64,000 nt of DNA from Bacteroidota bacterium (GTDB lineage Bacteria; Bacteroidota; Bacteroidia; B-17B0; Aurantibacillaceae): positions 1 to 64,000 of the forward strand of contig JAUXTT010000011.1 of the NCBI GenBank assembly GCA_030684395.1, in the 5' to 3' direction. Made by a program: the position numbers and the translations under genes. Shown in pieces: positions 46,034 through 54,921 of this stretch. Positions within the stretch are counted from its first letter, which is position 1; every line of letters begins with the position of its first letter. A model generated the notes under the pieces. The model had not been told where the DNA came from and searched no databases. It worked only from the letters and a program-made list of their open reading frames with translations.

Positions 46034-47935
46034 CTATTTGATCTTCACCATTTTGTTTTTATCAATCTTTATTTCATTCGCTTCTGCCAACTCATTAATG
46101 GATTCAACTACCAAAGCCTTATCAAATCTGTAGAATAAACTCACCAAATCATCCAGTTTATGCGGATGATTATGCAGTACATTTAGTATCTGCGTACTCA
46201 GGCTGTGAAGCTCAACATTGTGAACATCCCTCTTTCTTTTCAGGCAAACATCACAGTTTCCGCAATCTTCAATAGTTGTTTCATCAAAATAAGTCAATAA
46301 CAATCGATTCCGGCAAACATTTTTATCCGTTGCGTATCTTATTACTGAATCTGCCCGTTCTTGCGCTGTTTTTTTGAGAAGCTTATAATTTTCGGGCGAC
46401 AATTCCAATCTTTTAGCATCAACCCTGTTAGCTGTAAAAATAAGTTTTGGCAATTGCGACTTCGGAATGTATTCTATTACTTCCAGTTTTGTTAAACGCC
46501 TTAACTGATCTTCCAGTTCAGGAACCGAGATCAATAAACGTTTCGCTAATACAAATTCATTAATATGAACATGCTCTTCAAAAAGCCCACCATAGTTTCG
46601 CAGCAAACCTTTTAGTACTTTTTCAAATTTGGGATGCTTAATTTCAAAATTATAAAGATCTTGTTTATGAAAAAGTATCATCACCTTTGATTGCTCGTAA
46701 CCATTATCCTGTAAAGACAGGTATCCTTCTTTCTCCAGAAACCTAATGGAATTAAACATAGTTACAGGTTTCAGCTTGTAATTATTGCAAATCACCTCCA
46801 GATTAAAATCAAAAGACATTCCATTTCCTGCTCCTATAGCAATCTGAAAATAGTTCGCAATGGCCTGATAACTTTGTTTGACCTCATCAAATTGTGGAAA
46901 AGACTGTTCAACTGATTGAAGCAAATTCTCCGCATCCATCTGCTGAAATAAAAGGACTGCATAAGAAACATTTCCATCCCTTCCTCCCCTACCTGCCTCT
47001 TGGAAGTATGCTTCTAAACTGTCCGGAAGATCCATGTGAACAACAAAACGAACATCGGGTTTATCTATTCCCATTCCAAAAGCATTGGTAGAAACTATGA
47101 TCCGGGTTTTATTATTGATCCAGTCAGCCTGCTTTCTTTGTCTTTCATCAGCTTTTAAACCTGCATGGTAAAAATCAGCTTTAATATTATACTGTTTCAA
47201 TATTTCAGCAATCTCAACGGTTTTTCTTCTGTTTCGAACATAAACTATTCCCGTTCCTTCTATCTTATTACATATGGAAAACAGCCTTCCAATTTTATCA
47301 TCTTCGTATTGCACAATATAATGAAGGTTTTTTCGGGCGAACGTTGATTTAAAAACACTTGGTTTCACAAACTCCAAACGTTGTTGAATGTCTTCAATTA
47401 CTTTATCAGTTGCGCTCGCAGTTAAAGCAATAATCGGAACTTTTGGCAATAAATCTCTCAGCTCAGCAATCTTTAAATAACTTGGTCTGAAATCATAGCC
47501 CCACTGGGAAATACAATGTGCTTCATCAACTGCGATCATTGATATTTTAAGATCGTGTAAATTTTTCAAAAAAACCTCGGTATGCAAACGCTCAGGAGAA
47601 ATATACAAGAATTTGTATTCTCCATTTATACAATTCATAAAAGCGATTCGGATTTCGTGCCAGTTCATGGCAGAAGTAATAGCCATCGCTTTTATTCCTC
47701 TTTGTTTGAGATTTTCAACCTGATCATTCATCAAGGCAATCAATGGAGAAATAACCAGGCACAAACCCTTTTGTGCAAGCGCCGGTACCTGAAAACAAAT
47801 AGATTTTCCACCACCTGTAGGCAATAAAGCAAGAGTATCTTTTCCGGCTAAAACAGAATTAATAATTTCTTCCTGTCCGGGTCGGAAAGCAGTATGTCGC
47901 CAATATTTAGCAAGTATTTCGAGGGTATTCGCCAT
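46034..47935 (-). CDS. recQ: ATP-dependent DNA helicase, RecQ family
   Basis: A 633-residue 3'-5' helicase. RecQ motifs are FRPGQEEII (motif 0), LLPTGGGKS (Walker A, residues 38-45), VDEAHCISQWGYDFRPSY (DEAH and aromatic-rich loop), VSTNAFGMGIDKPDVRFVVH (V) and QEAGRGGRDG (VI). The C-terminal zinc module is CRNRLLLTYFDE plus CGNCDVC, followed by a winged-helix-like region. I see no clear HRDC domain at the end, as in shorter RecQ forms. The family unwinds branched DNA in recombination and repair. Its 5' end faces the T9SS type A gene across a 60-bp divergent region with TACTTTTG (minus strand, 47956-47949) as likely -7 element. Confidence 0.95.
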   Translation of the reverse strand: MANTLEILAKYWRHTAFRPGQEEIINSVLAGKDTLALLPTGGGKSICFQVPALAQKGLCLVISPLIALMNDQVENLKQRGIKAMAITSAMNWHEIRIAFMNCINGEYKFLYISPERLHTEVFLKNLHDLKISMIAVDEAHCISQWGYDFRPSYLKIAELRDLLPKVPIIALTASATDKVIEDIQQRLEFVKPSVFKSTFARKNLHYIVQYEDDKIGRLFSICNKIEGTGIVYVRNRRKTVEIAEILKQYNIKADFYHAGLKADERQRKQADWINNKTRIIVSTNAFGMGIDKPDVRFVVHMDLPDSLEAYFQEAGRGGRDGNVSYAVLLFQQMDAENLLQSVEQSFPQFDEVKQSYQAIANYFQIAIGAGNGMSFDFNLEVICNNYKLKPVTMFNSIRFLEKEGYLSLQDNGYEQSKVMILFHKQDLYNFEIKHPKFEKVLKGLLRNYGGLFEEHVHINEFVLAKRLLISVPELEDQLRRLTKLEVIEYIPKSQLPKLIFTANRVDAKRLELSPENYKLLKKTAQERADSVIRYATDKNVCRNRLLLTYFDETTIEDCGNCDVCLKRKRDVHNVELHSLSTQILNVLHNHPHKLDDLVSLFYRFDKALVVESINELAEANEIKIDKNKMVKIK

Positions 47936-47971
47936 TTGTCTATTAATTCAAAAGTATAAAAAATATTTGGC

Positions 47972-47979
47972 TACATTTG
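47972..47979 (+). promoter_or_regulatory. -7-like element of the gene at 47996
   Basis: TACATTTG matches TAnnTTTG, 16 bp upstream of the ATG. It shares a 60-bp region with the divergent recQ promoter. Confidence 0.5.
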
Positions 47980-47995
47980 GCCAAACCTCAAGAAT

Positions 47996-49591
47996 ATGCT
48001 AAAAAACATTTTCGTCGCACTAATGGCACTATCCGGTGTTTTTGCAAAAGCACAAAATATAAATGTAGTTCAGCGTGGTAGCCTTTCTTACCCGGGAAAA
48101 GAATGCGCAAACATTTGCGGCTACGTTGATAGTACCGGCAAAGAATATGCACTTATTGGGGTGGAAACGGGAATGTCTGTTGTAGACGTGAGCGATCCGG
48201 ACAATCCATTTCAGGTAAAAAGCATTCCGTGGCCCGCAGGCCCAAGTCAGATTTGGAAAGAAATAAAAGTATACAAACATTACGCATACGTTACCTCAGA
48301 AGCCGGCGGCGGACTTCAAATCTGTGATCTTAAGTTTTTACCTTTGGATTCTGTTCCTTATTATCATTGGGAACCAACCATCTTAAGCCAAACACTTAAT
48401 ACCATACACGCTTTACATGTTGATACCACTTTGGGGAATATTTATTTGTATGGCTCTAATATTGGAAACGGCGGTGCAATTTGTGCAAGCTTGGCTGATC
48501 CATGGATTCCTGTTTATTTAGGAATGTATGATCCTTTGTATGTTCACGATGGCTACGTAGACAATGACACTTTATATGCCGGAGAAATTTTAAACGGAAC
48601 TTGTTCGATTATAGATTTTACAAACAAAAATAGCCCTCAAATACTTACTTCCTTTCCAACAACCGGAAACTTCACACACAACACATGGCCTTCTTTTGAC
48701 AAAAAAACTTTATTTACAACAGATGAAGTAAATAACTCCTACATCACATCCTATGATATTAGTGATCTTGGAAACATTATTGAATTAGACAAAATAAAAA
48801 CCAACCCCGGAAGCAATTCAATTGTACATAATGTACACGTAAGAAAAGATAGTTTTGCCGTTACTTCGTGGTACACCGAAGGCTTTACTATTGTTGATGT
48901 AAGCCGGCCTCATAACTTAATTGAAGTCGGAAAATATGATACCTACAGTGGCTCCTTGGGAGATGGATTTCACGGCGCATGGGGTGTTTATCCGTTTCTT
49001 CCATCGGGAACAATCGTAGTTTCAAATATTGAAGATGGTTTACATGTATTTACTCCAACTTATGTTCATGCCTGTTGGCTCGAAGGGAATGTTAAAGACT
49101 CTGTTACACTTGCTAACCTTAACGGAGTTCAAATTCAGATCATAAGCCAAACACAGGCAACCACAACAACTGCAAACGGAGGAAACTATGCTACCGGAAC
49201 TGTAAATACAGGAACATACAGTATACAGCTATCCAGAAGCGGGTATCAGACTTTGGTTGTAAATAATGTAACGCTTACAAATGGGGTACTATCTGTTCTA
49301 AATAGAAAGCTTTTACCAAATGGGGTTGGAATAAATGATTACAGCAATAATTCAAATAATATAATGATCGGGAAAAATCCATTTAGTGACCATGCAATTG
49401 TTTATTACTCATTAAGTAGTTTAACGGAAACACATACACTAAAAGTTTTTGATAATATTGGAAGACTTGCGGAAGAACATACACTTAAATCTGCTTCAGG
49501 CGAAATTCAAATAGGAGACTTGTTAGAAGCAGGAGTATATTATGTTTCTATTGATAATAATATGCCTATACGAATTCTTAAGACAAACTAA
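47996..49591 (+). CDS. Choice-of-anchor B protein with T9SS type A sorting domain
   Basis: A 531-residue secreted protein. The signal peptide (1-19, ending FAKAQ) precedes LVIVD-type propeller repeats of the choice-of-anchor B kind (GMSVVDVSDPDNPFQVKSIPW, HDGYVDNDTLYAGEILNGTCSIIDF, NVHVRKDSFAVTSWYTEGFTIVDVSRP). A carboxypeptidase-regulatory-like beta domain follows (about 358-440; WLEGNVKDSVTLANLNG). The last 80 residues (IMIGKNPFSDHAIVYYSL, LKVFDNIGR, AGVYYVSI) are a T9SS type A sorting domain. Surface exposure is therefore likely, but the function is unknown. Its last 4 bp overlap the 3' end of the PIN toxin gene on the other strand. Confidence 0.88.
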   Translation: MLKNIFVALMALSGVFAKAQNINVVQRGSLSYPGKECANICGYVDSTGKEYALIGVETGMSVVDVSDPDNPFQVKSIPWPAGPSQIWKEIKVYKHYAYVTSEAGGGLQICDLKFLPLDSVPYYHWEPTILSQTLNTIHALHVDTTLGNIYLYGSNIGNGGAICASLADPWIPVYLGMYDPLYVHDGYVDNDTLYAGEILNGTCSIIDFTNKNSPQILTSFPTTGNFTHNTWPSFDKKTLFTTDEVNNSYITSYDISDLGNIIELDKIKTNPGSNSIVHNVHVRKDSFAVTSWYTEGFTIVDVSRPHNLIEVGKYDTYSGSLGDGFHGAWGVYPFLPSGTIVVSNIEDGLHVFTPTYVHACWLEGNVKDSVTLANLNGVQIQIISQTQATTTTANGGNYATGTVNTGTYSIQLSRSGYQTLVVNNVTLTNGVLSVLNRKLLPNGVGINDYSNNSNNIMIGKNPFSDHAIVYYSLSSLTETHTLKVFDNIGRLAEEHTLKSASGEIQIGDLLEAGVYYVSIDNNMPIRILKTN

Positions 49592-50004
49592 AATGCATAT
49601 TTCTCTAAGTAGTTTCTACTGGATAAAATCTCAATGTCTGAAAAATAAAAATCGTTTTTATCTTCGGTAACAATACACTTACAACCTGCATCAATAGCTG
49701 AGTAGTACTGCAATTCATCTTCCACATCATGGATTTTTCTATTCTTTCTAACCCATTCAACTGCTTTTGGGCCGATAGTAGTGAATAACAATTTTTCAGA
49801 AAGAATATTTATTCTGGCTCTTGCATTTGTACTATCCGTTTTTTTCTCCGCAAAATAAAAAGCAATTGCCAAACACAAAGGTGAAGTATATACTTTGAAC
49901 TTATTATTATCAGCCAGGCTCATAACCCTCGAACTATAGGAAAAAACCGGGTATTCTTTATTCAAAACGGAAACAAGGACATTAGCGTCTAAAAAAATCT
50001 TCAT
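49588..50004 (-). CDS. PIN-domain toxin (VapC-like)
   Basis: A 138-residue PIN-fold ribonuclease candidate. Acidic residues typical of the metal site are Asp6 (MKIFLDANVLV), the acidic EDEL in the middle (HDVEDELQYYSAIDAGC) and Asp residues in TEDKNDFYFSD. VapC-like toxins cleave RNA when freed from the antitoxin. Its start overlaps the antitoxin stop by 4 bp, the classical coupled arrangement of a type II module. Confidence 0.85.
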   Translation of the reverse strand: MKIFLDANVLVSVLNKEYPVFSYSSRVMSLADNNKFKVYTSPLCLAIAFYFAEKKTDSTNARARINILSEKLLFTTIGPKAVEWVRKNRKIHDVEDELQYYSAIDAGCKCIVTEDKNDFYFSDIEILSSRNYLEKYAF

Positions 50005-50258
50005 TTTTTGCGGGTGTAATATTCATCCTTCATTTTTTTGCGGGTTTTTTGGGCTGTTTTGTATTCAGCTTTTCCTTCTGCAATGGTATTTACCCAATCG
50101 GAAATAGGGAAATCCTCCAAAGAATCGTATTGCTTGGTGGTTATTTTGTCCAAAATAAGCTCCATCATACGGGATAAACTCATATTTTGAGCTTCCGCAT
50201 ATTTTTTGGCTCTTTCGATAATTGCTTGATCAAAAGAAAGTGTGATTTTCGCATCCAT
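50001..50258 (-). CDS. Ribbon-helix-helix antitoxin partner (DUF6364-like)
   Basis: An 85-residue protein starting MDAKITLSFDQAIIERAKKYAEAQNMSLSRMME, the beta-strand plus two helices of ribbon-helix-helix repressors. A charged, probably flexible C-terminus (KTRKKMKDEYYTRKK) would wrap the toxin. The DUF6364-like assignment is from memory. It precedes the PIN toxin, as usual for these modules. A palindrome lies inside its promoter, consistent with autoregulation. Confidence 0.82.
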   Translation of the reverse strand: MDAKITLSFDQAIIERAKKYAEAQNMSLSRMMELILDKITTKQYDSLEDFPISDWVNTIAEGKAEYKTAQKTRKKMKDEYYTRKK

Positions 50259-50643
50259 GACTTTGGCATTTTATACGACAAATATAATAATTCTATACGT
50301 ATAAAACAAGTTTCATAAAACGAGGCACGTTTCTATTTTCATTCCCAACTCTCAAATAGAATATCTTTCGATTTATAAATTACTTTCCTACTACTATTTA
50401 CAGCTCCCGGTTAGGAATCTAAAACACAACCCCTATCACAATATATAGTTGAATTTATGATTAATAGTTCTTTTCATTTTCTTGTATGTTACCCGAAATT
50501 TCCAATTATTATACAAATAATACCGCCATGTATATTATTAATCTCATTAATATACCTATTCATCGAATCTTTTTCAGTTTCTTATTCTTTGCAAAAAAAA
50601 CTATTAATTTTGCTTCAACACTAACCGATCACTTATTTAGCCT
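50259..50643. other. Intergenic region between divergent units
   Basis: About 385 bp between the antitoxin gene and the protease operon. The first 50 bp hold the toxin-antitoxin promoter and palindrome. The right end holds TAATTTTG at 50605-50612 as a -7-like element of the protease operon, without a matched -33. The middle is AT-rich without a feature I can name. Confidence 0.6.
50279..50309 (-). promoter_or_regulatory. Toxin-antitoxin promoter with palindromic operator
   Basis: On the minus strand TTG (50309-50307), a 20-nt spacer and TATATTTG (50286-50279) match the Bacteroidota promoter pattern, 21 bp before the antitoxin ATG. A perfect 10-bp palindrome TATACGTATA (50294-50303) sits inside the spacer, where a bound antitoxin would block RNA polymerase. 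Confidence 0.7.
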
Positions 50644-52287
50644 ATGAAAACTTACCTGTATTTGGGAGGATTATTTTTGTTTTTCTCTTTTTTCACTTTT
50701 GGTCAATCAACCAAAACATACTTTGATCGAACAGGTAAGTCGGCAAGTGAAACTTCAGCTTATTATTATCGGGAAAAACTTGATGGAGAAAACCAATATA
50801 AATGCACTTACATTAGTAATAACGCAGTATACTTCGAAGGTAATATTATAAGCGCAAGTAATTCTGATGAAAACCTAAACAAATATCAGGGACCTTGTAG
50901 TTGGTATTACAGAAACGGCAAGAAAAAATTCTCCAAAAATTTTAACACCGAAGGGAAGGAAGATGGAACCTCCACCTATTTTTATGAAAGCGGTAAGATC
51001 TGGAAAGAGATTGAATTAAAAAACGGAAAAATCGTAGATAATCGCTATAAAGAATACAGCGAGGATGGTCAGATGGCACGAATTTTTGAAGAGAATTTTA
51101 ATGATAATTCAAACGACTGGGATCTGTATAAAAGTGATAAGAATTTCGTTTCTATGAAGAACGGAAAACTGGAACTTTTATCCTTTGTAAAAGAGGGAAC
51201 TTCGAGGTACATAAACATTTCCACTGAATCAGATGAGTTCGCGGTTGAAGCAGTAATAGATATCAAAGTTTTAAAGGATGGGGATAAAACCGGGCTACTA
51301 TATGGTTTCAAAGACTGGCAAAACTATAATTTCTTCTACATCACTAATTCTTCATTCTATATAGGATTTGTGTATGAAGGTATTATCTCCATGAAATCGG
51401 AAGGCATGTATTCGAATGCCATTACGAAGGAAACCCCTAACACAATTAAGGTAATAAGTAATGGTGAAAAAAATGTATACTCTATTAATGGTGAAATACA
51501 ATACAGTACAGATAGAAGCCGCAATTTCGGAAATAATCTTGGAATAATGGTCAGTGGAAAGTCCTCCGTTTCTGTAGACAAAATTATTTTTAAAGAGTTC
51601 AATTTTAATAAGGGATCAAACTCAAACAACTCAACTACATCAAATTCTGACCTTGATGTAAAGGCAAGTGGTTCAGGAATTGTTTTTGGAGCCAACGGAT
51701 ATATCCTGACAAATTATCATGTAGTTGAAAATGCAAACAAAGTTCTTGTAGAATTTACCATTAATGGCGAAAAGAAAAGTTATTCGGCCACTGTTGCTCA
51801 AAAGGATATAGACAATGATTTGGCAATATTAAAAATAAATGATGAATCATTTAAACCTTATTCAGGCATTAATTATTCTTTCAAGGAAAATGGCCAAATT
51901 GACATTGGAGCCTCTGTATTTACAATTGGTTACCCCTTTGCTCTTTCAGGTATGGGTAAAGATGCAAAATTCACAGATGGGAAAGTAAGTTCTAAAACAG
52001 GATACAATGGTGCTATAAATGCCTTCCAAACATCAATCCCTGTTCAACCCGGAAATAGTGGTGGGGCCGTTTTTAACGAGAAAGGTGAATTGGTTGGAGT
52101 TATTAATTCTAAAGTTGTTGGTGCTGATAATGTTTCCTACGCAATTAAATTAAACTACATTAAAAACCTGGTAGAAGTACTTCCTGAAACCGTTAATTCC
52201 CCAAGCAGTCAAAGCGTCATTAATTTGTCGTTGGAAGAAAAGATAAAAGCATTAATGAATTACGTGGTACTAATCAAAATAAAGTAA
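50644..52287 (+). CDS. Secreted trypsin-like serine protease with MORN-like and beta-sandwich domains
   Basis: A 547-residue protein. The signal peptide (1-20, ending FFTFG) precedes MORN/toxin-antitoxin-like repeats (about 60-145; GPCSWYYRNGKKKFSKNF, EDGTSTYFYESGKIWKEIEL). A concanavalin-like beta-sandwich follows (about 150-320; NFNDNSNDWDLYK, GLLYGFKDWQNYNFFYI), then a Ser/Asn linker. The chymotrypsin-fold domain is at about 340-515. The triad is His359 (YILTNYHVVE), Asp392 (DNDLAILKI) and Ser472 (PGNSGGAVF), all in good context. No PDZ domain follows. It heads a three-gene unit with 6- and 20-bp gaps. Confidence 0.9.
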   Translation: MKTYLYLGGLFLFFSFFTFGQSTKTYFDRTGKSASETSAYYYREKLDGENQYKCTYISNNAVYFEGNIISASNSDENLNKYQGPCSWYYRNGKKKFSKNFNTEGKEDGTSTYFYESGKIWKEIELKNGKIVDNRYKEYSEDGQMARIFEENFNDNSNDWDLYKSDKNFVSMKNGKLELLSFVKEGTSRYINISTESDEFAVEAVIDIKVLKDGDKTGLLYGFKDWQNYNFFYITNSSFYIGFVYEGIISMKSEGMYSNAITKETPNTIKVISNGEKNVYSINGEIQYSTDRSRNFGNNLGIMVSGKSSVSVDKIIFKEFNFNKGSNSNNSTTSNSDLDVKASGSGIVFGANGYILTNYHVVENANKVLVEFTINGEKKSYSATVAQKDIDNDLAILKINDESFKPYSGINYSFKENGQIDIGASVFTIGYPFALSGMGKDAKFTDGKVSSKTGYNGAINAFQTSIPVQPGNSGGAVFNEKGELVGVINSKVVGADNVSYAIKLNYIKNLVEVLPETVNSPSSQSVINLSLEEKIKALMNYVVLIKIK

Positions 52288-52293
52288 AAGCAT

Positions 52294-53133
52294 ATGAAAT
52301 TTCGTTTACAAATAATACTGCTTTTCTTTCTATTTACTATAGTTGGTTTAGCTCAGGAAAAGGAAATTAAACCCGGCAAGCCCAATGAGCTGGATAAGCA
52401 ATATACTCCCGACAAAAACTCTTCCAGCGTTTCAAATGGATCTTCATCAGGCGGAACCTGGGCAGGGAAAAGCAATTTTGTGAAATTTAATTTTGCATTA
52501 TTAGCTCGCAGCACTTTTGCGGTTTTCTATGAACGAAAAATCACAGATGGCATTTCATTACAAGGCGGTTTGGGTTATTGTTATAATAAAGACAAAGCAC
52601 AGATCCTTTTTAGCGATGGCGAATCCATCTATTTATCAGATAATAAATCCTCTATTCAACTTAGTGAGATCATGTATAAGGGTACATTTAAGCATGGAGC
52701 TAATCCCTTTCTTTCTGCATCTGTTCGCTTTTCTTATAACGGACTTTATTCAGGATGGGGTGGTTACATGAATGAGGACAGAAATAGTTATATTGAACTT
52801 GGGATGCGTTATTATTCTCATCATTATAATTTAACCAGCCTGAATAATAATGATTACGAAAAGGTAAGCGGTGGATCTAACCTTGGCATTCGTAATACCT
52901 GTTATATGATAACCTGGGGATATCAGATCGAAACTGACTCCAAACTTGTTACCAGCCATGAATTTTATACCGGATTTGGCATAAGAAGATCAAATTATAA
53001 TGAATTCATTTCATCGCAAACACAAGACCCAATTACCAGTGCAACAATAATTACCCATACAAAATCAAGTGTAAGAGAAACTGCAGTTTCTCCAATTGTC
53101 ACTATTGGTTATGTATTAGGCTTTGGATTTTAA
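52294..53133 (+). CDS. Putative outer-membrane protein of the protease operon
   Basis: A 279-residue protein with a signal peptide (about 1-21, ending VGLAQ) and a polar Ser/Gly-rich segment (SSSVSNGSSSGGTW). The body has alternating beta strands (FAVFYERKITDGISLQGGLGY, ASVRFSYNGLYSGWGGYM, AVSPIVTIGYVLGFGF). It ends in Phe, as outer-membrane barrels do. The gap from the protease gene is 6 bp, so the two are co-transcribed. Function unknown; a platform for the protease or its product is one possibility. Confidence 0.8.
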   Translation: MKFRLQIILLFFLFTIVGLAQEKEIKPGKPNELDKQYTPDKNSSSVSNGSSSGGTWAGKSNFVKFNFALLARSTFAVFYERKITDGISLQGGLGYCYNKDKAQILFSDGESIYLSDNKSSIQLSEIMYKGTFKHGANPFLSASVRFSYNGLYSGWGGYMNEDRNSYIELGMRYYSHHYNLTSLNNNDYEKVSGGSNLGIRNTCYMITWGYQIETDSKLVTSHEFYTGFGIRRSNYNEFISSQTQDPITSATIITHTKSSVRETAVSPIVTIGYVLGFGF

Positions 53134-53153
53134 ACACTAACAAAAAAACATAT

Positions 53154-54920
53154 ATGAAAAAAACAATTCTTTTATTTTTTGCAATCCTCCTAACAGGAGC
53201 AATTTCCCAGGCACAGGATCTGGATGTTAAATGGGCTGATAAGATGATGTATGATAATAAAATGGAAGGATTCTTCAACCATTTTATTGATGCAAATTCT
53301 AAATATATCTATGCTCAATATACTAACCTTGCTTTACGTCCTAAAAAGGCGGAGCGTAAAATGAAAATTGTAGCTTATGATAAAACCACCATGAAAAAAG
53401 TAGCCGATGTACCTCTAAGAGGTTTTAGAGAAAACCAGGCTTCTGTAAAAAAATATGAAGGCCTATCATACTACAAGACACTTGTTTTCGAAAATGTGAT
53501 ATACATATTCTGGAGAAAAGAAGGTAAAAAGAAGGAAGAATTGTATGTAGAAAGTTTCGATTCGAAATTAAAATCCATAGCAAAAATCAAAAAGATCTAC
53601 GAATTACCAAATCCTGATTCTAAAAAAGCTCGCGCACGTCAATCACTGGTAGTTATGGGAAATACTAAGGCTGGCGAAAAAGTATTGATTGGTGGGGAAA
53701 TGCCAACTGAAAAGGATCAAAATGTGAAATTCGAGTATAAGTTAATGAATAGCGACTTAAGCTTTGCTAACGCAAGTCAAATCGAACTACCTATTAAACT
53801 AACTAATAAAAGTTATGGTTTAACCTCCTCGTATGAATATGGCGATGATGGGAAATTGTATATAAAAAGTACCGTCTCAATGGATAAAGAAGAAAGAAAA
53901 AAAGCTGCGAAAGGCGAAATGACTTCTTACACTATATTCTCTGTTGTAGATTTAACATCAGGTAGCATTACCCCATTTACTTTTAAGTTTGACAATAAAA
54001 ACATATTTAACCTTGGTTTTACTGTAACAGATAAAGGAGTAAAAGTATATGGCTTTTTCTGCGATTTAGTTAAAGATCCTCGTGGAACCGATATGCACGG
54101 TATATTTTACTCAATCCTGGATAGCAAAAATATGACTATGACTGCAACCAATTTTTCTTTTTTTGACAAGGCAACATTGGATAAACTTTTTGCAAGAGAC
54201 AAAGAAGATCAGAAGTCAGGTGGAAAAGGAAAGGGAAAAAAATCTAAAGGAAAAAAATCGGATGAAGAATCCTTAGACTCCAGGTATGAAATTGAATCAG
54301 CACAAATATCAGAAAATGATAACCTTGTATTGTTTTGCTCCAAAATGTACAACTGGTCTGTTACTACATGTAATGACAAAGGAGGCTGTGTAACCAGTTA
54401 TTATTGCCAACGAGATAACATTACCGCATTTAAAGTGAATAAAGAAGGAAATATTGTATGGGCATCCAACCTCGACAGAAAAATCATTTACAACAGATGG
54501 TATGTTTTTGACGTTAGGGTTGTTGCAAAAAACAACAAATACTATGTTATCTATGGTTCCAGCTATGATACTGACGCCACAAAAAAGAACAGAAAGAGCA
54601 GAAAATCTAAAGCAGAGGTTCGTGATAAATTTGAATATGGAGTATTTGAAGATTCAAACGGAAATTACAAAAAAGGTGAGGTTGTAATTAATAGCCCGGG
54701 CACCGAAAAGAAAGAAAGAAAATTTGTTGTTCCTGAGAAAATATCAGTTATCGACAACAACTTTTATGTAAACTCAGAAAGAATTAAATTTAAACCATTA
54801 GGAACAACGCTATACTGTGTTGGATCCTCAATTTGCCCACTCTTATTGTGGCCTATGATGTCAGATGGAAACATTAGAAGAGGTGTCGGAAATTTAGGGA
54901 AGATCACCCCACTAAAATAA
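53154..54920 (+). CDS. Secreted hypothetical protein of the protease operon
   Basis: A 588-residue protein with a signal peptide (1-20, ending ISQAQ). The body looks like a large beta-propeller or beta-rich fold (YKTLVFENVIYIFWRKEGKK, KVLIGGEMPTEKDQN, NNKYYVIYGSSYDTD). A very lysine-rich insertion at about 350-380 (SGGKGKGKKSKGKKSDEES) and an isolated cysteine cluster (CNDKGGCVTSYYCQ) stand out. Family not recognised. It follows the barrel-like gene by 20 bp, and its stop is 1 bp from the stop of the convergent gene. The terminator for this operon lies inside that convergent gene. Confidence 0.78.
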   Translation: MKKTILLFFAILLTGAISQAQDLDVKWADKMMYDNKMEGFFNHFIDANSKYIYAQYTNLALRPKKAERKMKIVAYDKTTMKKVADVPLRGFRENQASVKKYEGLSYYKTLVFENVIYIFWRKEGKKKEELYVESFDSKLKSIAKIKKIYELPNPDSKKARARQSLVVMGNTKAGEKVLIGGEMPTEKDQNVKFEYKLMNSDLSFANASQIELPIKLTNKSYGLTSSYEYGDDGKLYIKSTVSMDKEERKKAAKGEMTSYTIFSVVDLTSGSITPFTFKFDNKNIFNLGFTVTDKGVKVYGFFCDLVKDPRGTDMHGIFYSILDSKNMTMTATNFSFFDKATLDKLFARDKEDQKSGGKGKGKKSKGKKSDEESLDSRYEIESAQISENDNLVLFCSKMYNWSVTTCNDKGGCVTSYYCQRDNITAFKVNKEGNIVWASNLDRKIIYNRWYVFDVRVVAKNNKYYVIYGSSYDTDATKKNRKSRKSKAEVRDKFEYGVFEDSNGNYKKGEVVINSPGTEKKERKFVVPEKISVIDNNFYVNSERIKFKPLGTTLYCVGSSICPLLLWPMMSDGNIRRGVGNLGKITPLK

Positions 54921-54921
54921 T

